This document shows positions 14,420-21,801 of a stretch of DNA of 33,552 bases, piece after piece. Numbering within the stretch: position 1 is the first letter of the stretch; each line of letters begins with the position of its first letter. The notes beneath the pieces are model-generated. The model did not search any database, had not been told where the DNA came from, and was given only the letters and a program-made list of their open reading frames with translations. This DNA is from a bacterium (GTDB taxonomy: Bacteria > Patescibacteriota > Minisyncoccia > Ryanbacterales > GWA2-47-10b). Location of the stretch: NCBI GenBank assembly GCA_027624915.1, contig JAQBTR010000010.1:1-33552 (forward strand). The letters are read 5' to 3'. The translations under genes were made by a program, and so were the position numbers.

Positions 14420-15386
14420 AATATCCCCTCCAATAGTCCAGCGTGTCACGAAGTGTTTTTTCGAAAGAAATTTCCGGCTCCCACTGTGTTGCCTGCCTGA
14501 ACTTCTCCGTCGACGGAATCTGAAGTGTAACGTCAGAGGGTCGCAAACGATCAGGATCTTGCCGAACTTCGATGATATCGCCATCCGGCGACAACTCAAG
14601 AAGTCCATCAAGCATTTCACGAACCGTACACGTATGCGCGCCACCAATATTGTAGACCTCACCAGCATCACAAGAATGAACGAGCATCCAGTATGCACGG
14701 ACGGCATCTCTAACATCCATCCATGTCCGAACGCTATCGAGATTACCAACGTGCAGGATTGGTTTTTGCTTACCAACTTCGATTGCCGCAACTTGCTTAG
14801 CAAAGTTAGAAAGAACAAAAACCTCGCCTCGCCGCGGACCCGTATGCGTAAACATACGAGTCCTAATCGTCTGAATACCCCAGCTCAAGTAATACTGAAG
14901 TGCGAGCATATCTTCGGCTATCTTGCTCACCGCATAGGGGGATGCCGGTCTGAACGGATTGGTCTCCAAGATTGGGACTTCGTCCTCACTCACCTGTCCG
15001 TACACTTCAGACGAACTACAGATATGGATGATGGGATTGTACCCATCTTCACCCTTGAGTCTCTTAACGACTTCGAGTAAGTTGGCGGTACCAATAACAT
15101 TGGCCTGCAGTGTCGCCACGGGGGCAACAAAACTATAGTCAACGTATGATTGAGCTGCCAAATGAAAGATGAAATCAGGCTTATGTTTTCGAAGAACTCG
15201 TTCGAGAGAATGTGAGTCTTCGAGGTCTCCTTGTTCGAGCGTTACTCGATCAAGAATGCCACGAATATTGTCTTTCGGTGAACGCCACCGAACGAGACCT
15301 ACAATCTCTTCCGTAGAGTGTTCGAGTATATACTCAGCCAAATGACTTCCAACAAAACCGGTAATTCCAGTAATCAGAAAACTCAT
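14406..15386 (-). CDS. GDP-sugar 4,6-dehydratase-like SDR (GMD family)
   Basis: The 326-residue protein has GITGFVG at 7-13, HLAAQSYVDYSF at 75-86, the catalytic S125-S126-E127 and Y151-x3-K155, and FTHTGPRRGEVF near 181, a variant of the FNHTGPRRG hallmark of GDP-mannose 4,6-dehydratases. LRPSDVTLQ and a W-EPEISFEKTL end are also typical. Family role: NADP-dependent conversion of a GDP-hexose or GDP-heptose to its 4-keto-6-deoxy form. A canonical gmd is also present at 28595-29611, so this divergent copy probably serves another sugar; with HddA/HddC and the RmlC-like epimerase a GDP-heptose is a good candidate. AAGGGG precedes the ATG. Confidence 0.85.
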   Translation of the reverse strand: MSFLITGITGFVGSHLAEYILEHSTEEIVGLVRWRSPKDNIRGILDRVTLEQGDLEDSHSLERVLRKHKPDFIFHLAAQSYVDYSFVAPVATLQANVIGTANLLEVVKRLKGEDGYNPIIHICSSSEVYGQVSEDEVPILETNPFRPASPYAVSKIAEDMLALQYYLSWGIQTIRTRMFTHTGPRRGEVFVLSNFAKQVAAIEVGKQKPILHVGNLDSVRTWMDVRDAVRAYWMLVHSCDAGEVYNIGGAHTCTVREMLDGLLELSPDGDIIEVRQDPDRLRPSDVTLQIPSTEKFRQATQWEPEISFEKTLRDTLDYWRGYYERS

Positions 15387-15408
15387 GACTCACCCCTTTT
15401 CCGAGCAC

Positions 15409-15437
15409 ACTATAATAGAATTTAGTAGTAAATTCAA
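15409..15437 (-). promoter_or_regulatory. Promoter of the dehydratase/RmlC-like operon in a divergent intergenic region
   Basis: Minus strand TTGAAT (15432-15437), 17-base spacer, TATAGT (15409-15414), about 16 bases of leader with AAGGGG. The same 76-base region must drive the flippase on the plus strand: TATAGT at 15450-15455 stands seven bases before its ATG, and a TATAAT at 15411-15416 is also on the plus strand, though neither has a good -35. Confidence 0.65.
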
Positions 15438-15462
15438 TAGATTCTGCGTTATAGTGGTAACA

Positions 15463-16731
15463 ATGAGCTTTTTAGAACTGACCGAGAAGCCTATATCTGC
15501 CCTGGAACGATTTTTAGGAACAGACACCAAGTACCTCATGAGAGGTGGTTTTTGGCTTACACTCGGCAGCATAGCCGGCATGACCATTGCATTTGCACTT
15601 TCTGTCGCATATGCAAGATATATAACCAAGGATATATATGGAAGCTACAGATATCTTTTTTCTATTATTGGCATGGCTGGAATATTTTCACTCCCAGGCA
15701 TGGGAACTGCAATCGTTCGTTCTGTCGCACGCGGATATGACCGCACATATATAAAAAATGCTTTCGCAATATTTATTTCTTCAATTGGTATTAGCTTGGT
15801 AGCAATTGTTGCGGCCTTTGTATTCTTTTTACAAAACCAACCCCCGCTTGCATATGGATTTCTAGTAATAGCGCTTTTCATTCCTTTTGTTGAAGGTATG
15901 GGAAGCTGGAAAGCATATCTAGACGGCAAAAAAGAATTTAAGAAAAAAACTTTCTATACCACGATAGTTAATGTTATCTCTGGCGTAACAATGCTTGGGA
16001 CTATACTTGCCATATATTTTTGGAAACTTGATGCCACATATGCTGTTCCGCTATTGGCTGGTACATATTTTGCAACTCGTGGCATACCTAATATCTTAAT
16101 TTTTTATAAAACAGTAAAGTCTATCCCTAAAGACGCCCGTATAGAACCTGGTGGTCTGCGCTATGGGGTTCATCTTTCACTCGCAAGTATACCAGCCACA
16201 ATCGCTAATTATATAGATGGAGTTATACTCTTCCATTATTTTGGTGCTGCTCAACTTGCTATCTATTCGTTTGCCGTTGTAATGCCAGAGCAGGTTAAAA
16301 AATTACTAACTAATGTTGCGACTGCCACATTTCCAAAACTATCCGAAAAAATTTCTGACGAAGAAGTAAAAAAATCTCTACCACATAAAATCTTCAGAGC
16401 ATCTATATTAACAACCCTCATAATAGGAGCATATATTCTTCTCGCGCCCTACTTTTATCAAATATTCTTTCCTCGATATATAGAGTCAATTGAGTTCTCA
16501 CAAGTCTTTGCTTTGTCGCTCGTACTATTTCCATTTGGTATCTTTGGGAATGCACTAAAAGCAGAAGGCAATATACGTAAAATATATATTCACAGTATTG
16601 GAGTTCCTGTCCTGCAAATAGTTGCACTACTTATTCTTATACCAATATTTGGCTTGTGGGGTGCTGTTTTAGGAAGGGTTGTTGGACGACTCTTGAATCA
16701 CCTTTTAAGTCTTATACTGTTCCAAATGTAA
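15463..16731 (+). CDS. Polysaccharide flippase, Wzx/MATE-like (oligosaccharide flippase family)
   Basis: The protein is 422 residues from the ATG at 15463; a longer frame to 15385 would overlap the divergent dehydratase start and its promoter. The sequence is a series of about 12-14 hydrophobic segments, with FWLTLGSIAGMTIAF at residues 30-44, YGSYRYLFSI, and a late IFGLWGAVLGRVVGRL, typical of the oligosaccharide flippase (PST/MVF) family. Role: moving lipid-linked oligosaccharides from the inner to the outer face of the cytoplasmic membrane. This is the only candidate exporter in the window, so it likely handles the glycan built by the surrounding genes. It starts the plus-strand block C and is followed nine bases later by a methyltransferase. 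Confidence 0.85.
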   Translation: MSFLELTEKPISALERFLGTDTKYLMRGGFWLTLGSIAGMTIAFALSVAYARYITKDIYGSYRYLFSIIGMAGIFSLPGMGTAIVRSVARGYDRTYIKNAFAIFISSIGISLVAIVAAFVFFLQNQPPLAYGFLVIALFIPFVEGMGSWKAYLDGKKEFKKKTFYTTIVNVISGVTMLGTILAIYFWKLDATYAVPLLAGTYFATRGIPNILIFYKTVKSIPKDARIEPGGLRYGVHLSLASIPATIANYIDGVILFHYFGAAQLAIYSFAVVMPEQVKKLLTNVATATFPKLSEKISDEEVKKSLPHKIFRASILTTLIIGAYILLAPYFYQIFFPRYIESIEFSQVFALSLVLFPFGIFGNALKAEGNIRKIYIHSIGVPVLQIVALLILIPIFGLWGAVLGRVVGRLLNHLLSLILFQM

Positions 16732-16740
16732 GTAAAAATC

Positions 16741-17328
16741 ATGAGACTCGCACGTCACACAATGTATACAAAAATCTTTGGGGCTCTTCCCCTGCCAATA
16801 GGTGGAAAGGTTCTTGGTATTAGTAGTCTCAAGTTTTTTCGTGGTTCGCGTCACTATACGCCACCAGTCAAGGTATTTACTGATGACGCCGAAATAATCG
16901 AAAAAGATTACCCAGAAATTCACATCTGCGACCTTCCATTCGAGGATAATACTTTTGATTATGTTATTGCCGACCAGGTCTTGGAACATGTTGAAGGCAA
17001 TCCACAAAAAGCAGTGGATGAGGTGCAACGAATATTGAAACCAGGAGGCACTGCAGTTCTCACCACAGTATTTATGTATCAAACTCACTGGGGACCAAAA
17101 GATTTCTGGCGTTTCTCCCCAGACGGTCTCAAGTATTTGTCTCGTGACTTTTCAAAGATAGTTGAATGTGGTGGGTGGGGAAACCGATGGCTACATCTAG
17201 CCATGCTCACCTATCGTAAAGTTCTTGATTGGGAAGTACCAAAACGAAAGTTAAGTTTTACGCGTTGGCTCACTGAAACAAACGATGAACGATTTCCAAC
17301 GGCCACTTGGATTATCGCTAAGAAGTAA
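16741..17328 (+). CDS. Methyltransferase-like protein (Methyltransf_11 type) with degenerate SAM motif
   Basis: The 195-residue protein shows post-I and later motifs of class I methyltransferases: CDLPFEDNTFDYVIADQVLEHV (63-84), then EVQRILKPGGTAVLTT, and a WRFSPDGLKYL segment. The glycine-rich motif I, expected near residues 22-30, reads GGKVLGISSLKFF and lacks the usual D/ExGxGxG. Either the protein binds SAM in an altered way or it is inactive. It sits nine bases after the flippase and has no Shine-Dalgarno. Proteins like this are common in glycan clusters; the methyl acceptor is unknown. Confidence 0.75.
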   Translation: MRLARHTMYTKIFGALPLPIGGKVLGISSLKFFRGSRHYTPPVKVFTDDAEIIEKDYPEIHICDLPFEDNTFDYVIADQVLEHVEGNPQKAVDEVQRILKPGGTAVLTTVFMYQTHWGPKDFWRFSPDGLKYLSRDFSKIVECGGWGNRWLHLAMLTYRKVLDWEVPKRKLSFTRWLTETNDERFPTATWIIAKK

Positions 17329-17404
17329 AAGCCTCCTATTGAAAGTCGTTTTGATCTCTTTTGGGGAAAATTGATAGTGGACAGCGTCTGGAACAGGCGT
17401 ATAG

Positions 17405-17431
17405 AGCTCGCATAACGCGAGCTATTTTTTT
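17405..17431 (+). terminator. Intrinsic terminator of the flippase-methyltransferase operon
   Basis: A perfect 7-base-pair stem AGCTCGC/GCGAGCT (17405-17411 with 17417-17423) with a 5-base loop is followed by A and T7 on the plus strand. It lies between convergent genes; the T run reaches the stop of the DegT gene (17430). No T run follows on the minus strand. Confidence 0.82.
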
Positions 17432-18554
17432 ACTTCGAAATACCTACTACGTTTTTGATGACGTATTTTTGCTCTTTGAGAGTGAGTTTTGCGTAGAGTG
17501 GCAATGATATGGTGCTAGCACCAATACGCTCGGCCTCTGGGAAACTTCCAACTTTGAACTTATATTTCTTTTTGTAATAGCTCATGAGGTGAATTGCGCG
17601 ATAGTTAACGCCAACACCAATCCCCTTTTTCTGAAGCTCATGCATTATAGAATCCCGCCTTTTTGGCTCTACCCAAATCGTAAATAAGTGGTGTCCATGC
17701 TGTACGCCACGCTCCTGAACCGGAAACAACACCCCCTCGCTGGCAAAGGCTTTTGAGTATATTAATGCCGCCTTTTCCCTGGCCTTCCAAATCTTTTTAT
17801 AACGCCCAAACTGCCCCAAGAGTAGGGCCGCTTGAATATTAGACATGTTATATTTCCAGCCCAATACTGGTACATCATAATGCTGGTAAAGTTTTCCATG
17901 TCGTGCGCTCGCATCTTTTGACTGACCATGAAGTCGCAACAACTTTACTTCATCTGCCAAATCTTTATCGCGAGTTAAAAACGCCCCTCCCTCGCCACTC
18001 GTAATACTTTTAGTTGCATAAAAACTGAAGCAGGTGGCATCTGAATATCGTCCCGGCCTGTAACCGTCTCGTGATATTTCAAAACCGTGTGCCGAATCCT
18101 CAATAACTTTCAAATTATGTTTTTTAGCAATACGCGCAATCTTTTTCATATCTACCATAGCACCATAAAGATGCACTGGTATTATCGCCTTTGTTTTGCG
18201 GGTTATGGCGCGCTCTATTTTTGATATATCAATGTTGGCGGTTTCTCCGTCTACATCAACGAAAACGGGTTTTGCACCAATATATTCTATAGCATGTGCC
18301 GTTGCCACGTATGATAATGCTGTTGTTATAACCTCGTCCCCTCTTTTTATGCCGAGTGCTAAAAGGGATAGGTGTAATGCACCTGTACAACTCGAAAGTC
18401 CGACGGCATGATAGCCACGTCCAAAGTCTTTCGCCAATTTTTCTTCGAATTCTGAAACGGCAGCTCCAGTCGTCAAAAATGGAGTCTTTAAAATCTCAAC
18501 AACGCGACGCCTGTCTTGCGCATCAACATTGTGCTTAAAAAAATCTACTTTCAT
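17430..18554 (-). CDS. DegT/DnrJ/EryC1/StrS family PLP-dependent sugar aminotransferase
   Basis: The 374-residue protein has the family order: LTTGAAVSEFEEKLA (27-41), SSCTGALHLSLLALG (54-68), DEVITTALSYVATAHA (73-88), IEDSAHG with D153 for the PLP pyridine nitrogen, and the Schiff-base lysine K182 in SFYATKSITSGEGG. Family role: transamination of a 3- or 4-keto nucleotide sugar with glutamate as donor. With an SDR upstream and a GNAT acetyltransferase two genes away, an N-acetylated amino sugar is plausible. It lies 24 bases after the SDR's stop, with a 16-base palindrome between them. No Shine-Dalgarno is seen. Confidence 0.9.
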   Translation of the reverse strand: MKVDFFKHNVDAQDRRRVVEILKTPFLTTGAAVSEFEEKLAKDFGRGYHAVGLSSCTGALHLSLLALGIKRGDEVITTALSYVATAHAIEYIGAKPVFVDVDGETANIDISKIERAITRKTKAIIPVHLYGAMVDMKKIARIAKKHNLKVIEDSAHGFEISRDGYRPGRYSDATCFSFYATKSITSGEGGAFLTRDKDLADEVKLLRLHGQSKDASARHGKLYQHYDVPVLGWKYNMSNIQAALLLGQFGRYKKIWKAREKAALIYSKAFASEGVLFPVQERGVQHGHHLFTIWVEPKRRDSIMHELQKKGIGVGVNYRAIHLMSYYKKKYKFKVGSFPEAERIGASTISLPLYAKLTLKEQKYVIKNVVGISK

Positions 18555-18559
18555 ATATT

Positions 18560-18575
18560 GAGTTTGTACAAACTC
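18560..18575. repeat. Perfect 16-base palindrome between the SDR and DegT genes
   Basis: GAGTTTGTACAAACTC is its own reverse complement and fills most of the 24-base gap between the SDR stop (18579) and the DegT start (18554). It is followed on the plus strand by a T run, but no plus-strand gene ends here. It may be an operator or a short hairpin that tunes DegT expression. Confidence 0.6.
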
Positions 18576-18578
18576 TTT

Positions 18579-19571
18579 TTATATTTCTCTTGGAAATAAA
18601 TACTCAAACTGTCTTATATTGTAATACTTTGATTCTCCCAGATCATGCTTACCTGATGCAAGTGTCTCCCAGGTCTCTTTAACCGAATTATCAAAACTAG
18701 CTTCTGATACAAAGCCGGTTGAAGCAAGCGCATCGCCAGATACTCTATAGCTTCGTTGTGGTCCACTTTTTTCGTCTTTTATAACAACATCAACATCAAA
18801 CTCTTTCTTAACAACAGATTTGATGTCTTCGGCAATATCTTTGATTAACTTGTTAAAGCTAATCGCATTAAATATCTTGCCTCCAACCATTTCGTTCGGT
18901 TGCTCCAAAAGATGAACGTATGCTCGAGCCGCATCGTGAACATTAAGAAATGGTCGCCACATCCATCCACCAGAATGAACAATAATCGATTTGTTAATCC
19001 ATGCATTCTTAGTCATTGTATCAATCGCTAAATCGTATCTCATACGAGGAGACTGACCAAAGAGAGTCCCCTTCCTGATCAATACTGGTGCAAAATTATC
19101 GTCAGCCAAATTGAGCAGATATTGTTCCGACAGGTGCTTTGATAATGAATACGGAGCTTTTGGAAAAATAGACGTACTCTCTGTATTAACTTTGTCGTCT
19201 GGTTTGTCTGTATAGTAGACGGAACACGTTGAAGCATACAAAAACTTTTTGATGCCAGCCTCTTTTGCTAAATCAGCCACCTTGCGCGTACCATCAAAGT
19301 TAACCGCAAAGTTTGTAAGCGGGCTATGTTCAGCTGTAGGGTCATTTGAAAACGCTGCCAAGTGAATTACCGCATCCATTCCTGAAAACCAGCTTTTATC
19401 AGCCTCGCGTATGTCTCCATCTATTAATTCAATCTTGTCGCGAACAGCATCAAGTCCATTGTGACCAAAATAGCCTGCATCAACGACACGTACCTTGTGG
19501 CCACGTTCAAGAAGCTTAGGAACAAGAACACTCCCTAAATATCCCGAACCTCCCGTTACGAGCACATTCAT
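18579..19571 (-). CDS. Extended SDR, NAD-dependent nucleotide-sugar epimerase/dehydratase
   Basis: The protein is 330 residues from the ATG at 19571; that start opens directly into the Rossmann strand MNVLVTGGSGYLG, whereas the longer frame runs into the promoter and terminator region. GGSGYLG at 7-13, ASTCSVYY at 113-120 and Y141-x3-K145 (PYSLSK) give a complete active site, unlike two SDRs of region B. RKGTLFGQSPRMRYD and WRPFLNVHDAARAY are typical of UDP-glucose 4-epimerase-like proteins. Its partner is the DegT aminotransferase downstream, so it may form the keto-sugar that is aminated. Substrate not determined. Confidence 0.87.
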   Translation of the reverse strand: MNVLVTGGSGYLGSVLVPKLLERGHKVRVVDAGYFGHNGLDAVRDKIELIDGDIREADKSWFSGMDAVIHLAAFSNDPTAEHSPLTNFAVNFDGTRKVADLAKEAGIKKFLYASTCSVYYTDKPDDKVNTESTSIFPKAPYSLSKHLSEQYLLNLADDNFAPVLIRKGTLFGQSPRMRYDLAIDTMTKNAWINKSIIVHSGGWMWRPFLNVHDAARAYVHLLEQPNEMVGGKIFNAISFNKLIKDIAEDIKSVVKKEFDVDVVIKDEKSGPQRSYRVSGDALASTGFVSEASFDNSVKETWETLASGKHDLGESKYYNIRQFEYLFPREI

Positions 19572-19576
19572 GACTA

Positions 19577-19607
19577 TTAATATGCATGAAAAGAGTCCTA
19601 CTGTCAA
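19577..19607 (-). promoter_or_regulatory. Leaderless-type promoter of the SDR-DegT operon
   Basis: Minus strand TTGACA (19602-19607) lies at the end of the GNAT terminator T run. TATTAA (19577-19582) follows after a 19-base spacer, with ATATTA one base closer. The ATG at 19571 is five bases after the -10, and no Shine-Dalgarno is seen. Confidence 0.5.
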
Positions 19608-19608
19608 A

Positions 19609-19632
19609 AGAAAAAACCGCCGTTGAGCGGTT
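19609..19632 (-). terminator. Intrinsic terminator of the GNAT gene
   Basis: A stem AACCGC/GCGGTT (19615-19620 with 19627-19632) with a 6-base loop is followed by T6 on the minus strand. The TAA stop (19631-19633) overlaps the arm. Confidence 0.78.
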
Positions 19633-20104
19633 ACCACAAATATTTTCTACCAACCCAAATGGGTTTAGTTTTGTTTTTATCCTCGAAGCCTAGCGCTTCG
19701 TAAAACATGATTGCTTTCGGATGACGAGTGCTGACGTCTACAAATGTAGCTCCATTTTTTTTAGCGTCTGCTATGAGCACCTCATTGAGCATTTTTCCAA
19801 TGCCTTGGCCGCGATATCCCTCATCAACTACGACATCTTCAATAACCCAGACTTGACCGCCCATTTTAACGTAATGAGCAATAGATGCGGTACCAACAAT
19901 CTTGGCACCCTTGTGAGCCATATAGACACTAACGTTATCACTTTCAACAGTCCGCTTAAAAGCATCAAAGCTCATTCTTGGATTATCTGGATACAGCTCA
20001 CTTATGAGGTCTACTATCTGCTGATACGCCAAATCCAAGTCTATCATCTGCTGCTGGGTCAACTCAGTGACCTTACTTAACTTTTGTACTTTTATCTCTG
20101 TCAT
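19631..20104 (-). CDS. GNAT-family N-acetyltransferase
   Basis: The protein is 157 residues from the ATG at 20104; the frame continues to a TTG at 20122, but that start has no support. The acetyl-CoA pyrophosphate loop is GYRGQGIGKMLNE, preceded by the beta4 strand VWVIEDVVVDE and followed by the STRHPKAIMFYEALGFE end of the GNAT fold. Family role: transfer of an acetyl group from acetyl-CoA to an amine. It could acetylate the amino sugar from the DegT enzyme two genes downstream, or be an unrelated protein or small-molecule acetyltransferase. The gene is divergent from the GT2 at 20161 and has its own terminator. Confidence 0.85.
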   Translation of the reverse strand: MTEIKVQKLSKVTELTQQQMIDLDLAYQQIVDLISELYPDNPRMSFDAFKRTVESDNVSVYMAHKGAKIVGTASIAHYVKMGGQVWVIEDVVVDEGYRGQGIGKMLNEVLIADAKKNGATFVDVSTRHPKAIMFYEALGFEDKNKTKPIWVGRKYLW

Positions 20105-20105
20105 C

Positions 20106-20143
20106 TTTGGCAAGAATGCCAAATCTTGAGACGTTAGTCAAGA
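20106..20143. repeat. Two inverted repeats in the divergent GNAT/GT2 promoter region
   Basis: TTTGGCA (20106-20112) and TGCCAAA (20117-20123) are exact inverted repeats with a 4-base gap; TCTTGA (20124-20129) and TCAAGA (20138-20143) form a second pair. They fill most of the 56 bases between the divergent starts and overlap the -35 of the plus-strand promoter, so an operator is possible. Chance is not excluded for arms this short. Confidence 0.4.
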
Positions 20144-20154
20144 CATGATAGGAT
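20126..20154 (+). promoter_or_regulatory. Leaderless promoter of the GT2 gene at 20161
   Basis: Plus strand TTGAGA (20126-20131), 17-base spacer, TAGGAT (20149-20154), then six bases to the ATG. The expected transcription start is the A of the start codon. No Shine-Dalgarno is present. Confidence 0.65.
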
Positions 20155-20160
20155 GCCATC

Positions 20161-21069
20161 ATGACACCCAAAGTAACTGTAATCCTTCCAACGCTAAATA
20201 GAGCAAAGCTCTTACCTCGTGCGATAGATAGTGTTCTTTCACAAAGTTTCAAGGACTTTGAGCTTTTGATTTTGAATGACGGATCAACAGACAATACAGA
20301 AGAAGTAATAAAGGAATATATGAAAAAAGACTCGCGTATTAGGTATATTAAGCTGGAGAAACCATCGGGAATCCCAATCATTCGTAATCGTGGGATGTCT
20401 GAGGCGCGTGGTGAATATATGGCATGGCAGGATGATGATGATGAATGGCTTCCTGGTAAATTGGAAGTCCAAGTTAAAAAAATGGACGAGTTAGGACCAG
20501 AGTATGGTGTAGTCTATAGTGCTTTTCTTAGGCACCGCCCAGATGGCAAAGAGGTGTTCTTCCCACCAAAGTGGGCATCTCCTCTTGAGGGAAACATCTA
20601 TTCAACATTTCTCAAGAAAAATTTTTTGTGTCTCCAGGCAATGCTCATAAGAAAAAGCGTATTTGATGACTTAGGCGGTTTTGATCTAAGGTATCCAGCC
20701 CTCCAAGAATATGACTGGTTCCCAAAAATTGCTAAAAAATATAAATTTGCATACATTCCAACCCCATATTCAAAGCTCTACTTAACTGCATCGTCAAACT
20801 CACAACAATACCCATGGGCCGCTGAGGCGCGAGAGTTATTTGTAGCGGACAACACGAGTGAAATAAAAGAAAAGGGCCTTCTCGGATATCATTATGGTGT
20901 AATAGGAGATCTTTGGTTTACAGCAAAAAAGCCTTGGCGAGCTTCACGTTTCTTTCTCAAGGCCGGATTGGCTGATCCACTATATATAAAACACTGGATT
21001 AAATGTCTAATAGCTTTAGTAGGTCTTCACCCACAAGTTTTTAAGGGCGGTAAGCAAGTAGCAGAATAA
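20161..21069 (+). CDS. GT2 family glycosyltransferase
   Basis: The 302-residue protein has a GT-A domain: VTVILPTLNRAKLL at 5-18, LILNDGSTDNT at 37-47, RNRGMSEARGEYMAWQDDDDEW at 77-98 with the DxD metal site, and a late LQEYDWFPKIAKKY acceptor segment. There is no long hydrophobic tail, so it is probably a cytoplasmic or peripheral enzyme. Family role: adds one sugar from a nucleotide donor to the growing lipid-linked glycan with inversion. It is the first gene of a plus-strand run (20161-23920) with short gaps. Donor and acceptor are unknown. Confidence 0.9.
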   Translation: MTPKVTVILPTLNRAKLLPRAIDSVLSQSFKDFELLILNDGSTDNTEEVIKEYMKKDSRIRYIKLEKPSGIPIIRNRGMSEARGEYMAWQDDDDEWLPGKLEVQVKKMDELGPEYGVVYSAFLRHRPDGKEVFFPPKWASPLEGNIYSTFLKKNFLCLQAMLIRKSVFDDLGGFDLRYPALQEYDWFPKIAKKYKFAYIPTPYSKLYLTASSNSQQYPWAAEARELFVADNTSEIKEKGLLGYHYGVIGDLWFTAKKPWRASRFFLKAGLADPLYIKHWIKCLIALVGLHPQVFKGGKQVAE

Positions 21070-21076
21070 TTAGGGT

Positions 21077-21787
21077 ATGGCTAGCAGATTCGAATTCAAA
21101 TATAGACTTAACCCAGCGGATGCGGCTCGGGCAAAGAGCATGGTATCTCACTTACTCAAGGTTGATGAATACGCACAAAAACAAGGCGGGTCGTACTTAG
21201 TAACGAGCCTTTATTTTGATACTCCAGACCTTGCTGATTACTATGATAAACTTGGTGGATTTGTTGAAAGAAAAAAGGTGCGTGCTCGTGTATACGAGTG
21301 GCCAACAAAAAAAGTGTGGCTTGAGATTAAACATAAATACGATATGGTGTTTAATAAATTGCGCGCGACTATATCTATAGAAGACTGGGAAGACCTACTC
21401 AACCACAAATATTCTCTCGTGCTCAATCGCGAACGAGATCCTAAGGATAAGGCGGTTTTAGATGAATTTGTATATTACCTTTTGGCAGAGGGGCGTAGGC
21501 CTGCAGCCTGGGTACGCTACAAAAGAACACCCTACGTAAGTCATGGCGCCGACAGAATCAGAATTACATTTGACGAACACTTGGAAACATCACACCAAAA
21601 CGATTTAAATGAACCTGATTTCCCAACCCATGTAAGTGGAACAACCATTATGGAAGTTAAATTTTCAGGTGGACTTCCAGCTTGGTTTAGTACTATAATA
21701 AAACAGCTCGATTTGAGACGTGATAGCTTCTCAAAATACGCATTTGCAATCGATACGCTTTACCGAGAAATGAAACTTCCTAAATAA
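21077..21787 (+). CDS. VTC-domain (polyphosphate polymerase-like) protein
   Basis: The 236-residue protein fits the VTC tunnel domain: RFEFKYRL at 4-11, SLYFDTPDLADYYDK near 45-59, RKKVRARVYEW, VWLEIKHKY, WVRYKRTPYV, RITFDEHL and a final TIMEVKFSGG. The repeated basic strands and acidic metal ligands form the polyphosphate/triphosphate tunnel in yeast Vtc4. In bacteria this domain is regularly found next to DUF4956 membrane proteins, as here (14 bases downstream). Its biochemical role in bacteria is not settled; polyphosphate synthesis or binding is possible. It begins seven bases after the GT2 stop. Confidence 0.85.
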   Translation: MASRFEFKYRLNPADAARAKSMVSHLLKVDEYAQKQGGSYLVTSLYFDTPDLADYYDKLGGFVERKKVRARVYEWPTKKVWLEIKHKYDMVFNKLRATISIEDWEDLLNHKYSLVLNRERDPKDKAVLDEFVYYLLAEGRRPAAWVRYKRTPYVSHGADRIRITFDEHLETSHQNDLNEPDFPTHVSGTTIMEVKFSGGLPAWFSTIIKQLDLRRDSFSKYAFAIDTLYREMKLPK

Positions 21788-21801
21788 ACTAACTAAATAA
21801 C

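Noticed and set aside
14420-14818. Extended reading frame upstream of the RmlC-like gene
   Set aside because: It runs antiparallel to nothing new but overlaps the dehydratase gene on the same strand in another frame. The RmlC homology and the GGAGGGG site place the start at 14419.
15385-15462. Longer start for the flippase
   Set aside because: It would overlap the divergent dehydratase start and its promoter; the ATG at 15463 begins the hydrophobic protein and has a -10 box seven bases upstream.
17329-17404. Possible second hairpin (GCGTCTG with CAGGCGT) before the plus-strand terminator
   Set aside because: The arms have a mismatch and no T run; the hairpin at 17405-17423 explains termination better.
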